From Pseudomonas sp. CC120222-01a (GTDB taxonomy: Bacteria > Pseudomonadota > Gammaproteobacteria > Pseudomonadales > Pseudomonadaceae): a DNA stretch of 64,000 nucleotides. A program made the translations under genes and the position numbers. Shown here piece after piece: positions 1-7,773 of the stretch. The stretch spans positions 44,505 through 108,504 of the forward strand of contig NZ_QEQQ01000020.1 in the NCBI RefSeq assembly GCF_003097235.1, written 5' to 3'. Under the pieces are notes generated by a model that saw nothing but the letters and a program-made list of their open reading frames with translations, was not told the origin of the DNA and did no database searches. Position 1 is the stretch's first letter, and each line of letters begins with the position of its first letter.

Positions 1-378
1 TGCAACAACCTCGGCGGCCTGATCGGCGCGGCGCTGCTGGGCACCTTCCAGACCTGGCGCGAGAAGTTCCATTCCAGCCACCTGATGGACCGCCTCAGCT
101 ACCTCGAACCGCTGGTCAATGCCCGCGTGCAGAGCGGCGGCGGCGGTTATGCCGGGATCCTCGCCGACCCGGCACTGCGCAGCGAGGCCGGCATGCGCGT
201 GCTGGCCAGCGCCGCCACCCGCGAGGCCAACATAATGGCCTACAACGACGTGTTCGTGCTGATCGGCAGCATCGCCGTGCTGACCATGATCTGGATTACC
301 ATTCGCGGCTCCTGGCTGTGGTATGTCGCCCGCCAGGCCGCTTCATCCGACTCCACCAGCGGTACTGCCAGCCGATGA
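1..378 (+). CDS. MFS multidrug efflux permease, DHA2/EmrB type, C-terminal part
   Basis: The frame is open from the first base, so the 5' part lies outside the window; 125 codons remain. The visible end has a hydrophobic helix near the edge (LGGLIGAALLGTF), a periplasmic stretch of about 70 residues, and a last membrane helix (FVLIGSIAVLTMIWI), which is how 14-helix DHA2 drug:H+ antiporters of the EmrB type end. The stop codon overlaps the ATG of the following membrane-fusion protein gene (ATGA), so the two are translationally coupled as an efflux pump operon. Substrate cannot be told from this fragment. Confidence 0.85.
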   Translation, partial: CNNLGGLIGAALLGTFQTWREKFHSSHLMDRLSYLEPLVNARVQSGGGGYAGILADPALRSEAGMRVLASAATREANIMAYNDVFVLIGSIAVLTMIWITIRGSWLWYVARQAASSDSTSGTASR

Positions 379-1517
379 CCGAAGAAACCCGCACCACCAC
401 CACCACCGCCATCGCCGAAACCCCAGAAGGCCGCACGCCGCCCAGCGAACCGACCAGCCCGGTGCGCACGCGGCGGGTGCGCATCCTGTCTACGATCAGC
501 TTCGCCTGCGTGGCCCTGGTCGGCATTCTGGTAGTGCTTTATGCCTGGAACCTGCCGCCGTTCAGCAGCACCATCGAAAGCACCGAAAACGCCCTGGTGC
601 GCGGCCAGGTGACGATCATCGGCCCACAGCTGAGCGGCTATATCGTCGACGTGCCGGTGCACGACTTCCAGTTCGTCAAGGCCGGCGACCTGCTGGTGCA
701 ACTGGACGACCGCATCTACAAGCAGCGCCTGGCCCAGGCCATCGCCCAACTGCAACAGCAACAAGCGGCGCTGGCCAACAACCTGCAGCAGCGCAACAGC
801 GCCGAAGCCACCATCGCCCAGCGCCAGGCGGCAATCGGCGATGCCTCGGCCCAGGCGACCAAGGCCAAGGCCGACCTCAGCCGCAACCAGGCGCTGGTCA
901 GCGATGGTTCGGTGTCGCGCAGCTCGCTGGATCTGGCCCGCGCCAGCGAGGCCGCCGCCGTCGCCACCCTGGCCCAGGCCAAGGCCGCGCTGGAAATCGC
1001 CCGCCAGGACCGCGAGACGGTGATCGTCAACCGCGCCTCGCTGGAGGCTTCGGTGGAAAACGCCAAGGCCGCCGTCGAGCTGGCCCGCATCGACCTCGAC
1101 AACACCCGCGTCACTGCCCCGCGCGACGGCCAGCTGGGGCAGATCGGCACGCGCCTGGGTGCCTACGTCAACTCGGGTGCGCAACTGATGGCGCTGGTGC
1201 CCGACACCCTGTGGGTGATCGCCAACATGAAAGAAACCCAGATGGCCGACGTGCGCATCGGCCAGCCGGTGACCTTCACCGTGGACGCCCTGAACCACCT
1301 CAAGCTGTACGGCCATGTGCAGCAGATTTCGCCGGCCACCGGCTCCGAGTTCGCCTTGCTGCAGGCCGACAACGCCACCGGCAACTTCGTGAAGATTGCC
1401 CAGCGCATCCCGGTGCGCATCACCGTCGACCCCGACCAGCCAGACGCCGCACGCCTGCGCCCGGGCATGTCGGTGGTGGTGGGCATCGATACCCGGGAGC
1501 CGCAAGGGCACCATTGA
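375..1517 (+). CDS. HlyD/EmrA-family membrane fusion protein
   Basis: A 380-residue periplasmic adaptor that would connect the upstream inner-membrane permease to an outer-membrane channel. It has a Thr/Pro-rich cytoplasmic N-terminus of about 35 residues, one membrane anchor (about residues 36-58), a first biotinyl-lipoyl half (VRGQVTIIGPQLSGYI), a long Gln/Ala-rich coiled coil (about residues 115-250), then the second lipoyl half (VTAPRDGQLGQ) and a beta-barrel domain. The start at 375 was chosen because ATGA overlaps the permease stop and because the 19 codons upstream would lie inside the permease gene. EmrA-like; the exported compound is unknown. Confidence 0.9.
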   Translation: MTEETRTTTTTAIAETPEGRTPPSEPTSPVRTRRVRILSTISFACVALVGILVVLYAWNLPPFSSTIESTENALVRGQVTIIGPQLSGYIVDVPVHDFQFVKAGDLLVQLDDRIYKQRLAQAIAQLQQQQAALANNLQQRNSAEATIAQRQAAIGDASAQATKAKADLSRNQALVSDGSVSRSSLDLARASEAAAVATLAQAKAALEIARQDRETVIVNRASLEASVENAKAAVELARIDLDNTRVTAPRDGQLGQIGTRLGAYVNSGAQLMALVPDTLWVIANMKETQMADVRIGQPVTFTVDALNHLKLYGHVQQISPATGSEFALLQADNATGNFVKIAQRIPVRITVDPDQPDAARLRPGMSVVVGIDTREPQGHH

Positions 1518-1631
1518 CTTGCGCTTTGTGAACCCTGTCGAGATGCCGTCCTGCCACGATTGCGCCGCTCTAGGCCGTGGGTTCTAATGCCCGCCCACCG
1601 GTTTATCTTCGCAATCCAAGGACGCTTGATC

Positions 1632-2264
1632 ATGTACAGGAAGCTCGTACCGCTGGCGCTGTTGGCCACCCTGGCCGGCTGCTCGGACACCCAGGACGCC
1701 AGCGAGGCCAATTTCCACAAGGCGGCCCAGGCCTACCTCGACACGCAGTATCCGCATTGTTTCGTGGTCACCGACTTCCCCACCAAAACCCAGGACTTCG
1801 ACGTCACCGGCACCAACAAGGCGCTGCATGCGCTGGCCAGGGTCGGCATCGTCAGTGAGAAGGAAATCTCTCGCGTCGAAGTGCCGGAGCGCCTCTGGCA
1901 ACCGGCCCGCACCGACATCTACTACGCCTACGACCTCACCGACGAAGGGCGCAAGTACTACAAGGCCGATGTCCAGAAGATGCTCAACGGCCAGACCCGC
2001 GGCGGGCTGTGCTTCGGCAAGGCCGAGGTGACGGCGATCGAGCAGTTCAGCGAGCCGGGGCAGATGATGGGGCACACCGTTTCCGACGTGACCTATGCCT
2101 ACAAGATCACCGGGTTGCCGGACTGGGCGGCCAATGATGAGGTCCGGACCAATATCCGTGATCTGGGCAATGCGGTGGCGACCAATCAAACACCGGCCCG
2201 GGAAAAGCGCGTGATGGTACTGACCAACAATGGCTGGGTGCACGAGCGACTGTTCGACAAATAA
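1632..2264 (+). CDS. putative lipoprotein of unknown function
   Basis: A 210-residue protein with a lipoprotein signal: positively charged start, hydrophobic core and lipobox LAGC followed by Ser-Asp. Asp at +2 can mean inner-membrane retention, but here it is at +3. An AAGGA ribosome site lies about 10 bases before the ATG at 1632, which favours this start over two in-frame upstream ATGs. The mature part carries a few Cys residues (YPHCFVV, GGLCFGK) and many Tyr residues and resembles no domain I can name. It stands alone, followed by a paired REP palindrome that could end its transcript. Confidence 0.75.
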   Translation: MYRKLVPLALLATLAGCSDTQDASEANFHKAAQAYLDTQYPHCFVVTDFPTKTQDFDVTGTNKALHALARVGIVSEKEISRVEVPERLWQPARTDIYYAYDLTDEGRKYYKADVQKMLNGQTRGGLCFGKAEVTAIEQFSEPGQMMGHTVSDVTYAYKITGLPDWAANDEVRTNIRDLGNAVATNQTPAREKRVMVLTNNGWVHERLFDK

Positions 2265-2277
2265 GGCGTTGCTGCAC

Positions 2278-2386
2278 CCTGGGGCTGCTGCGCAGCCCTT
2301 TCGCGACACAAGGCCGCTCCTACAGGGATCGCACCGTCCTGTAGGAGCGGCCTTGTGTCGCGAAAGGGTTGCGCAGCGACCCCAGG
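2278..2386. repeat. paired REP palindromes (tgtcgcgaaaggg family)
   Basis: Two inverted copies of a roughly 49-base unit (2278-2326 and 2338-2386) with core cgcgacacaaggccgctcc face each other across about 11 bases. Each ends in a small internal palindrome around ggggctgc/gcagccc. This is the REP doublet arrangement of P. putida, lying in the 479-base gap between the lipoprotein gene and the next transporter gene. Confidence 0.85.
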
Positions 2387-2743
2387 GATGTCGGATTGGG
2401 GCACAAAGCTGTCGCATCCCGCCCTGCGTCGTCGCGTCGCAGGCCTTAGCCTCTTGGGCAAATCGGTCACAACCCTTAGAATCGCGCTTCCTTTTCGCCC
2501 GTCGCCTTGAACGGTGGCAACCGGCAGCAACGACAGAGTCCAGGCCTGAACACATGACGCCCATGTGAAATAGGCTCAACCCACCCCGCCCGGCCCGGCT
2601 ATTCCAGGGTCCAGCGGTTGAGTCTTGCCCAGGTCGCATCCAGCCCAGGCACATCCGTGCACTTCTTTCGGCCCTCGATGGGTCCGTTTGGCGTGCGCGT
2701 TCGAAGAGGCGTTCCTAAATCGCCACTCCAACTTGAGGTATGT
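2387..2743 (+). promoter_or_regulatory. non-coding leader upstream of MFS gene
   Basis: No convincing gene is seen between the REP pair and the MFS start. A -10-like TTAGAAT occurs near 2475, which would give a long leader of about 260 bases. An in-frame ATG at 2618 exists but lacks a ribosome site and would add 42 residues unlike a membrane protein N-terminus. Confidence 0.3.
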
Positions 2744-4033
2744 ATGTCTCCGCGTTTGCTGGCCATGGCGCTGGCGCCCCTGCTTGGGCTGTTCATCATT
2801 GCCCTGGGCAACGGCTTCATGTCTTCCCTTACCACCCTGCGCCTGGACGCTGCCGGCGAATCGGCAACGACCATCGGTATCGTTTCGTCGACCTACTTCA
2901 TCGGCCTGACCCTCGGCGCCATCTTCAACGACCGGCTGATCCTGCGCATCGGCCATATCCGCGCCTACACCAGCTTCGCCTCGCTGATCGCCGCGACCAT
3001 CCTGCTGCAGGGGCTGTTCTACGACGCCACCTGGTGGTCGGTGCTGCGCCTGATCAACGGCTGGGCGGCGGTCGGCGTATTCCTGGTGATCGAAAGCTGG
3101 CTGTTGCTGGCCGGTGACGCGAAGATCCGCGGGCGCCTGCTGGCGCTGTACATGATCGCCTTCTATGGCGCGGGTGTGATCGCCCAGGCCGGACTCGGCG
3201 TGATCACCCACCTGGGCGACAGCGCACCGTTCATGCTGGCCGGCATGCTGGCTGCGCTGTCGGTACTGCCGATCGTGATCCTGCCGCGGGTGTCGCCGCT
3301 GCTGGACCAGGTCGAGCCACTCAAGCCACGGCAACTGCTGGGCGTGGCGCCGTCGGGGCTGGTCGGCTGCTTCGGCTCCGGTGTAGTCATCGCCGGTATC
3401 TACGCCCTGCTGCCGCTGTACCTGCAGCGCATCGGCCTGGATGTCGGCGAAGTCGGCAACATGATGGCCTGGGTGATCCTCGGCGCCATGCTGCTGCAAT
3501 ACCCGGTGGGCCGCTGGTCCGACCGCAAGGATCGCCAGGATGTGCTGATCGCCCTGGCAGCGCTGTGCATGGTGCTGTCGCTGATCACGGTGTTCCTGCC
3601 GTCGGATTCGGCCCTGCTGCCGGCCATGCTGTTCCTGCTCGGCGGCGGCGTGTTCGCGCTGTACCCGGTGGCGGTCAGCCATGCTGCCGACCGTGCGCCG
3701 TCCGACGCCCTGGTACCGATGATCCAGGGCCTGCTGCTGATCAACTCGCTGGGCTCGGCCATGGCGCCGCTGGCAATTTCGCCGGCCATGACCGAATTCG
3801 GCGAGGTGGGGCTGTTCTGGGCTTTTGCCGTGGTCAACCTGGGGATGGTGTGCTTCTTCCTCTGGCGTCGCGGCAAACGCCCGGCGGCAGAGCACCCGGC
3901 ACCGTTCACGGCATCGACCACCTTCTCGCCGACCGGCGCCGAGCTGCGGGTGACCGAGGACCTGATGCATGCGGCGCAGGAGCATCCGCCGCTGGAACCC
4001 GCTGCGCCAACAGCGCAGCCAGAAGCCAAGTGA
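2744..4033 (+). CDS. MFS transporter, YcaD-like
   Basis: A 429-residue, 12-helix major facilitator protein. The start is the ATG at 2744, with GAGG just upstream and a hydrophobic first helix directly after it (LLAMALAPLLGLFIIALGN). The motif YPVGRWSDRKDR between helices matches the MFS loop signature (G-x-x-x-D-R-x-x-R). The C-terminal 50 residues are hydrophilic and Pro/Glu rich. The general sequence style (FYGAGVIAQ, FPLYP-like helix 10) is that of the YcaD group, whose substrates are undefined. Single gene followed by a strong terminator. Confidence 0.85.
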   Translation: MSPRLLAMALAPLLGLFIIALGNGFMSSLTTLRLDAAGESATTIGIVSSTYFIGLTLGAIFNDRLILRIGHIRAYTSFASLIAATILLQGLFYDATWWSVLRLINGWAAVGVFLVIESWLLLAGDAKIRGRLLALYMIAFYGAGVIAQAGLGVITHLGDSAPFMLAGMLAALSVLPIVILPRVSPLLDQVEPLKPRQLLGVAPSGLVGCFGSGVVIAGIYALLPLYLQRIGLDVGEVGNMMAWVILGAMLLQYPVGRWSDRKDRQDVLIALAALCMVLSLITVFLPSDSALLPAMLFLLGGGVFALYPVAVSHAADRAPSDALVPMIQGLLLINSLGSAMAPLAISPAMTEFGEVGLFWAFAVVNLGMVCFFLWRRGKRPAAEHPAPFTASTTFSPTGAELRVTEDLMHAAQEHPPLEPAAPTAQPEAK

Positions 4034-4039
4034 ATGAAG

Positions 4040-4064
4040 GGGCCGCCATCGCGGCCCTTTTTTT
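4040..4064 (+). terminator. rho-independent terminator after MFS gene
   Basis: Perfect 7-bp stem GGGCCGC/GCGGCCC with a 4-base loop followed by seven T. Confidence 0.9.
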
Positions 4065-4145
4065 CGACCGCCCGTCGCCCATGGGGCACCCCGCTAGCCT
4101 GTCCCAGCCAAACGAATGACAGATCATCCTTCCAGGAGACTTGCC

Positions 4146-4451
4146 ATGATCCGCATTCACCCGCTCTTGCTTGCCCTTGCCTTGGGTATTGCGTCCACCA
4201 CCAGCTACGCCGCGACGGACACGACCAATACCGACAGCCATCCGAAAACCGACGAGCGCGGCGGCAAGACCGCCGGGGAAGGCAGCAGCGTCAACAGCCC
4301 GGGCAGCGGCCAGGACAATGACAGCAGCGACACCGGCAGCAACTCGGACGCGGCCGATGGCGCGGCCGGTGGCTCCAACAGCACCGGTGAAGCAACCGGC
4401 TCCGGCGCAGGGCACACCGGCGGCACCGCCGAAGACCAGGACAGCCGCTGA
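4146..4451 (+). CDS. small secreted low-complexity protein
   Basis: A 101-residue protein with an AGGAGA ribosome site and a clear Sec signal peptide (LLLALALGIASTTSYA, cleavage probably after SYA). The mature part is almost entirely Ser, Gly, Thr, Asp, Ala and Asn, with repeated SGDND/GTGEA-like segments and no hydrophobic core, so it is probably disordered in the periplasm or outside the cell. No family recognised. The next gene starts 48 bases downstream in the same direction. Confidence 0.7.
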   Translation: MIRIHPLLLALALGIASTTSYAATDTTNTDSHPKTDERGGKTAGEGSSVNSPGSGQDNDSSDTGSNSDAADGAAGGSNSTGEATGSGAGHTGGTAEDQDSR

Positions 4452-4499
4452 CCGGCCGCTGGTCTACACTGCGGCGCATAGCCCTGCACAGAGATTGCC

Positions 4500-5051
4500 A
4501 TGAACCTCAAACCCTGGCTGCTCGCCGCCTTGCTGCCCTGCACTGCCCTGGCTGCTGGTGGCGACTCTGCCGCGCTGTCGATCAGCTCGTCGTCGTTTAC
4601 CGATGGCGGTGTCATCGGCCTGCAGCAGGTCGGGCCGGACCCGGCCTGTGGTGCGGGTGAGGGGCGCACGCCGCAGTTGAGCTGGAAGAACCTGCCCGAC
4701 GGCACGCAGTCGCTGGCCCTGGTGATGTTCGACCCGGACGGCGGCAAGGGCCTGGGCGTGGTGCACTGGCTCGCCTACGACATCGACCCGGCGCTCGACG
4801 GGCTGGAAGCAGGCGCTGGCTGGCAGACCAGCCAGGCGCTGATCGTCGGGCGCAATTCCCACGGGACCATGACTTATCGCGGGCCTTGCCCGCCCGCCGG
4901 GGACAAGCCGCACCACTATGCACTGACCCTGATTGCCACCGACCTGCCGCTGGGCACCTTGCCGGAGGAGCTGGATCGCAACGGTTTGATGGAGTTGCTC
5001 AAAGACCATGCGCTGGGCGCGCAAAGCCTGGTCGGGCGTTACGGACACTGA
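4500..5051 (+). CDS. YbhB/YbcL family (PEBP, Raf-kinase-inhibitor-like) periplasmic protein
   Basis: A 183-residue protein with a signal peptide (LLAALLPCTALAAG). PEBP hallmarks follow in order: TPQLSWKNLPDGTQSLALVMFDPD, VVHWLAYDIDP, GPCPPAGDKPHHYALTLIATD. These match the ligand-binding pocket of bacterial YbhB/YbcL, small exported proteins of uncertain function. The gene is followed by a REP doublet and a convergent LysR gene. Confidence 0.88.
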   Translation: MNLKPWLLAALLPCTALAAGGDSAALSISSSSFTDGGVIGLQQVGPDPACGAGEGRTPQLSWKNLPDGTQSLALVMFDPDGGKGLGVVHWLAYDIDPALDGLEAGAGWQTSQALIVGRNSHGTMTYRGPCPPAGDKPHHYALTLIATDLPLGTLPEELDRNGLMELLKDHALGAQSLVGRYGH

Positions 5052-5070
5052 CGACCGGGCTCGCGATATT

Positions 5071-5189
5071 TGTGGGAGCGGCCTTGCGTCGCGAAAGGGT
5101 CGCAAAGCGACCCCAGCAACCTTTGCATCGGTGCTGAAATCCTGGGGCTGCTCCGCAGCCCTTTCGCGACACAAGGCCGCACCCACAAA
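5071..5189. repeat. paired REP palindromes (tgtcgcgaaaggg family)
   Basis: Inverted units at 5071-5116 and 5141-5189 share the cgcgacacaaggccgc core (tgcgtcgcgaaag in the left copy). The pair sits between two convergent genes, where it could act as a bidirectional stop. Confidence 0.85.
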
Positions 5190-5199
5190 GGTCGCGACT

Positions 5200-6132
5200 T
5201 TAACGCCAGTATCGTGCGTCGTCGACGATTTTGGCATGCCCCTCGAACAGTGCCGGCAACTGCTCCTTGAGGTAATCGATCCAGGTCCGCACCTTGGCAT
5301 CCAGGTAGTGCCGCGACGGGTAGATCGCATACAACGCATTTTCCCGTAGCCGATAAGGTGCCAACAGCCGCCGCAGGCGCCCCTGCTCGATGGCCTGGCT
5401 GGCGGTGTAGAACGGCAGCAGGCCAATCCCCATGCCCAGCTCGCTGGCCACCAGCATGGCGTCGGCGACATTGGTCATGAAGCTGTCCCGCGGGGCGATC
5501 ACGCAGTGATCGAGGCCCTGGGGGAACACCCAGTCACCTTCGTACATCGGGTAGGCCATGCGCAGGCAGCGGTGCTCGTGGAGGTCTTCCGGCCGCTCGG
5601 GGATGCCGTTCAGCTCCAGGTAGCTGGGCGCGGCACAGGGGATGCTGAAGATATTGCCCAGCGGCACGGCGATCAGCTGCGAATCGGGCAATGCCTCATC
5701 CACGGTGATCACCACGTCGTGCCCCTCGGCCAGCGGATCGGGGTTGCGCTGGGACAGGATCAGCTCGATCACCACTTCCGGGCAGATCGCGTTGTAGCCG
5801 GCCACCAGCGGCATCAGCAGCATGCCCAGGCCATGCGGGCAATGCAGGCGCAGGCGACCACGCGGGGTGAGGTGCGCGCCGCGGGCTTCGTCCATGGCCT
5901 CGTCGGTCAGCGCCATGATCTGCCGCGCCCGCTCCAGAAAACGCTCGCCCGCCTCGCTCATGCGCAAACGCCGGGTGGTGCGGTGCAGCAGGCGGGTCTG
6001 CAGCTGGTTCTCCAGCTCGGCGACGATCCGCGACACCTGCGCCGCAGAAATGTCGAGGGCATTGGCGGCGGCGGCGAAACTGCCGCACTCCACCACCCGG
6101 GCAAAGGTACGCATGGCGTGCAGCATGTCCAT
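5200..6132 (-). CDS. LysR-family transcriptional regulator
   Basis: A 310-residue regulator. The N-terminal winged helix-turn-helix (residues about 5-65) contains ALDISAAQVSRIVAELENQL and RLLHRTTRRLRMSEAGE, followed by a periplasmic-binding-like effector domain. This is the CrgA/DsdC-like LysR subtype. It is divergent from a DUF2790 gene, with a perfect 8-5-8 palindrome in between (6213-6233), so it probably controls that gene and itself. Confidence 0.9.
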   Translation of the reverse strand: MDMLHAMRTFARVVECGSFAAAANALDISAAQVSRIVAELENQLQTRLLHRTTRRLRMSEAGERFLERARQIMALTDEAMDEARGAHLTPRGRLRLHCPHGLGMLLMPLVAGYNAICPEVVIELILSQRNPDPLAEGHDVVITVDEALPDSQLIAVPLGNIFSIPCAAPSYLELNGIPERPEDLHEHRCLRMAYPMYEGDWVFPQGLDHCVIAPRDSFMTNVADAMLVASELGMGIGLLPFYTASQAIEQGRLRRLLAPYRLRENALYAIYPSRHYLDAKVRTWIDYLKEQLPALFEGHAKIVDDARYWR

Positions 6133-6212
6133 GGGGGTTGGGCTCCTTGATGAGTCTTATTCGTACGTTCCAGGCAGGAATCTATCACGACTTAGCCCAT
6201 TTATTGAGGATC

Positions 6213-6233
6213 ACCAATGAATACATCATTGGT
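6213..6233. promoter_or_regulatory. palindromic operator between LysR gene and DUF2790 gene
   Basis: ACCAATGA, five bases, TCATTGGT: a perfect 8-bp inverted repeat. It contains the T-N11-A spacing typical of LysR sites and lies 24 bases before the DUF2790 start, inside its likely promoter. Confidence 0.65.
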
Positions 6234-6256
6234 AAACATTGAAAAAGGAGCCTGCC

Positions 6257-6517
6257 ATGAAACGTTCGATCGCTGTTGTCGCCCTGTCTGCCGCCCTTGC
6301 CTCGTTCGGCGCCTTCGCCGATACCCCCGCCAGCCAACCGGCCGCCAGCAACTATGAATACGGCATGCCGCTGGATGTGGCCAAGGTCATCTCGATCACC
6401 CCGGCCAGCAACGCCGCCGACTGCCAGGTCGGTACCGCGCACATGGTGTATGTCGACCACCAGGGCCAGAAACGCGAAGTCGACTACCGCGAAATGGGTA
6501 ACTGCTCGCAGCAGTGA
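6257..6517 (+). CDS. DUF2790 small periplasmic protein
   Basis: An 86-residue protein with an AAGGAG ribosome site and a signal peptide ending AFA. The mature part carries the DUF2790 pattern YEYGMPLDVAKVISI, then two Cys residues (ADCQVG and MGNC) that could form a disulfide, and MVYVDHQGQKREVDYR. The family is almost confined to Pseudomonas, is usually present in several copies and has no assigned role. Divergent from a LysR regulator across a perfect palindrome. Confidence 0.85.
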   Translation: MKRSIAVVALSAALASFGAFADTPASQPAASNYEYGMPLDVAKVISITPASNAADCQVGTAHMVYVDHQGQKREVDYREMGNCSQQ

Positions 6518-6518
6518 A

Positions 6519-7214
6519 TCAGGCCAGTACCGCGTTGATCCAGCCAATCTGCCGGGCGAAGTCACGCAGCTTTTCTTGCGGGATGGCATCGCGGGCACGC
6601 TCGAAGTTGGCCAGGCTCTGCTGCTTCTGGCGCAGCATGCGCTGCCACTTGGTCACGAATGCCGGGCTTTTCTCGCGCATCAGCACAGGGCCGAAATACA
6701 GCTCTTCGGCACTGTAGGCCACCACCTCGCAAGGTTCGGCGACGATGATCTCGTAGTCGAAACGGTTTTCCCGCAGCAATTCTTCGCTGACGATCCGGTA
6801 GCCGTTGTCCATCAGCCAGCCGCGCAATTCGCGCTCATCGCCATTGGGCTGCAGGATCAGGCGCTCGCTGCCGTTCAGGCGCGCCTTGCCACGCTCGAGA
6901 ATCTCGCACATGGTCTTGCCACCCATGCCGCACAGGCTGATGGCGGTGATGCGGTCGTCGGCCTCGATGGCCTCCAGGCCATCGGCCAGGCGTACGATGA
7001 CGGTTTCCGTCAAGCCGTTGCGGCGCACGTTGCGCTGGGCCGAGGCATAGGGTGTCTGCGCCACCTCACCGGCCACCCCGGCTTCGATCACACCGCGCAG
7101 GGCCAGTGCCACCGGCAGGTAGCCGTGGTCCGAGCCGATATCGGCCAGGCGTGCGCCCTGCGGCACATGCGCCGCCACACGCTCCAGGCGCATCGATAAT
7201 GTCTGTTCGTTCAA
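6519..7214 (-). CDS. trmK: tRNA (adenine-N1)-methyltransferase TrmK-like
   Basis: About 231 residues with a Rossmann methyltransferase fold. Motif I is ADIGSDHGYLPVAL, and AISLCGMGGKTMCEILE is the conserved substrate-side loop of the TrmK family, which methylates A22 of tRNA using S-adenosylmethionine. The start is uncertain. A TTG at 7214, preceded by AAGGTG, gives an N-terminus NEQTLSMRLERVA that aligns with B. subtilis TrmK from memory. The first ATG in the conserved region (7193) has no ribosome site. Its stop lies next to the stop of the convergent DUF2790 gene. Confidence 0.8.
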   Translation of the reverse strand: MNEQTLSMRLERVAAHVPQGARLADIGSDHGYLPVALALRGVIEAGVAGEVAQTPYASAQRNVRRNGLTETVIVRLADGLEAIEADDRITAISLCGMGGKTMCEILERGKARLNGSERLILQPNGDERELRGWLMDNGYRIVSEELLRENRFDYEIIVAEPCEVVAYSAEELYFGPVLMREKSPAFVTKWQRMLRQKQQSLANFERARDAIPQEKLRDFARQIGWINAVLA

Positions 7215-7354
7215 CTTCAGCACCTTGCTCAACAATCGGCGGCGATTCTGACCGCCGAGGCGCAGCATTTCAATGCATAAGCGCCCATCGGCTCGACCCT
7301 TGCGACAGGCTCGCGTAGGCTTGCCGCTTTCCTTCCGTTGCAAGGCGAATACCC

Positions 7355-7714
7355 ATGGCAGATCTTATCTACACACCGGATTCCGACGCTGAGTCCATTT
7401 CCTCCGACGTCGCTGAGTACAACGGTATCCTGGTGACCACGCAGATCCCGGCCGATCTCGATGCCGACATCACCCAGCAGAGCGAGAGCACCCTGCAGGC
7501 CCTGAAGGACGCGCTGGAAAAGGCCGGCAGCGGCATGGATCGGGTCATGCACCTGACCATCTACCTGACCGACATGGCCGACCGTGCTGCCTTCAACGAG
7601 GTCTACCAGCGCTTCTTCAGCAAGCCGTGGCCGGTGCGTGCCGCCGTTGGCGTGGCTGCACTTGCCTACCCGGAAATGCGCGTCGAAGTGACCGCCATGG
7701 CCGCCAAACGCTGA
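7355..7714 (+). CDS. RidA/YjgF/YER057c/UK114 family protein
   Basis: A 119-residue member of the Rid family, which forms trimers and hydrolyses reactive enamine/imine intermediates such as 2-aminoacrylate. The catalytic Arg is in PWPVRAAVGVAAL (R95), followed by the strand MRVEVTAMA. The family core VTTQIP and TIYLTDMADRAAFNEVY are present. It lies 59 bases before the TonB receptor gene and may be cotranscribed; the Rid subtype was not resolved. Confidence 0.85.
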   Translation: MADLIYTPDSDAESISSDVAEYNGILVTTQIPADLDADITQQSESTLQALKDALEKAGSGMDRVMHLTIYLTDMADRAAFNEVYQRFFSKPWPVRAAVGVAALAYPEMRVEVTAMAAKR

Positions 7715-7773
7715 TTACCGTTTTACCGGCTCCGCCTGCGGGCGGCGCCTTCTTTTCGAAAGCAGGACGCTGC

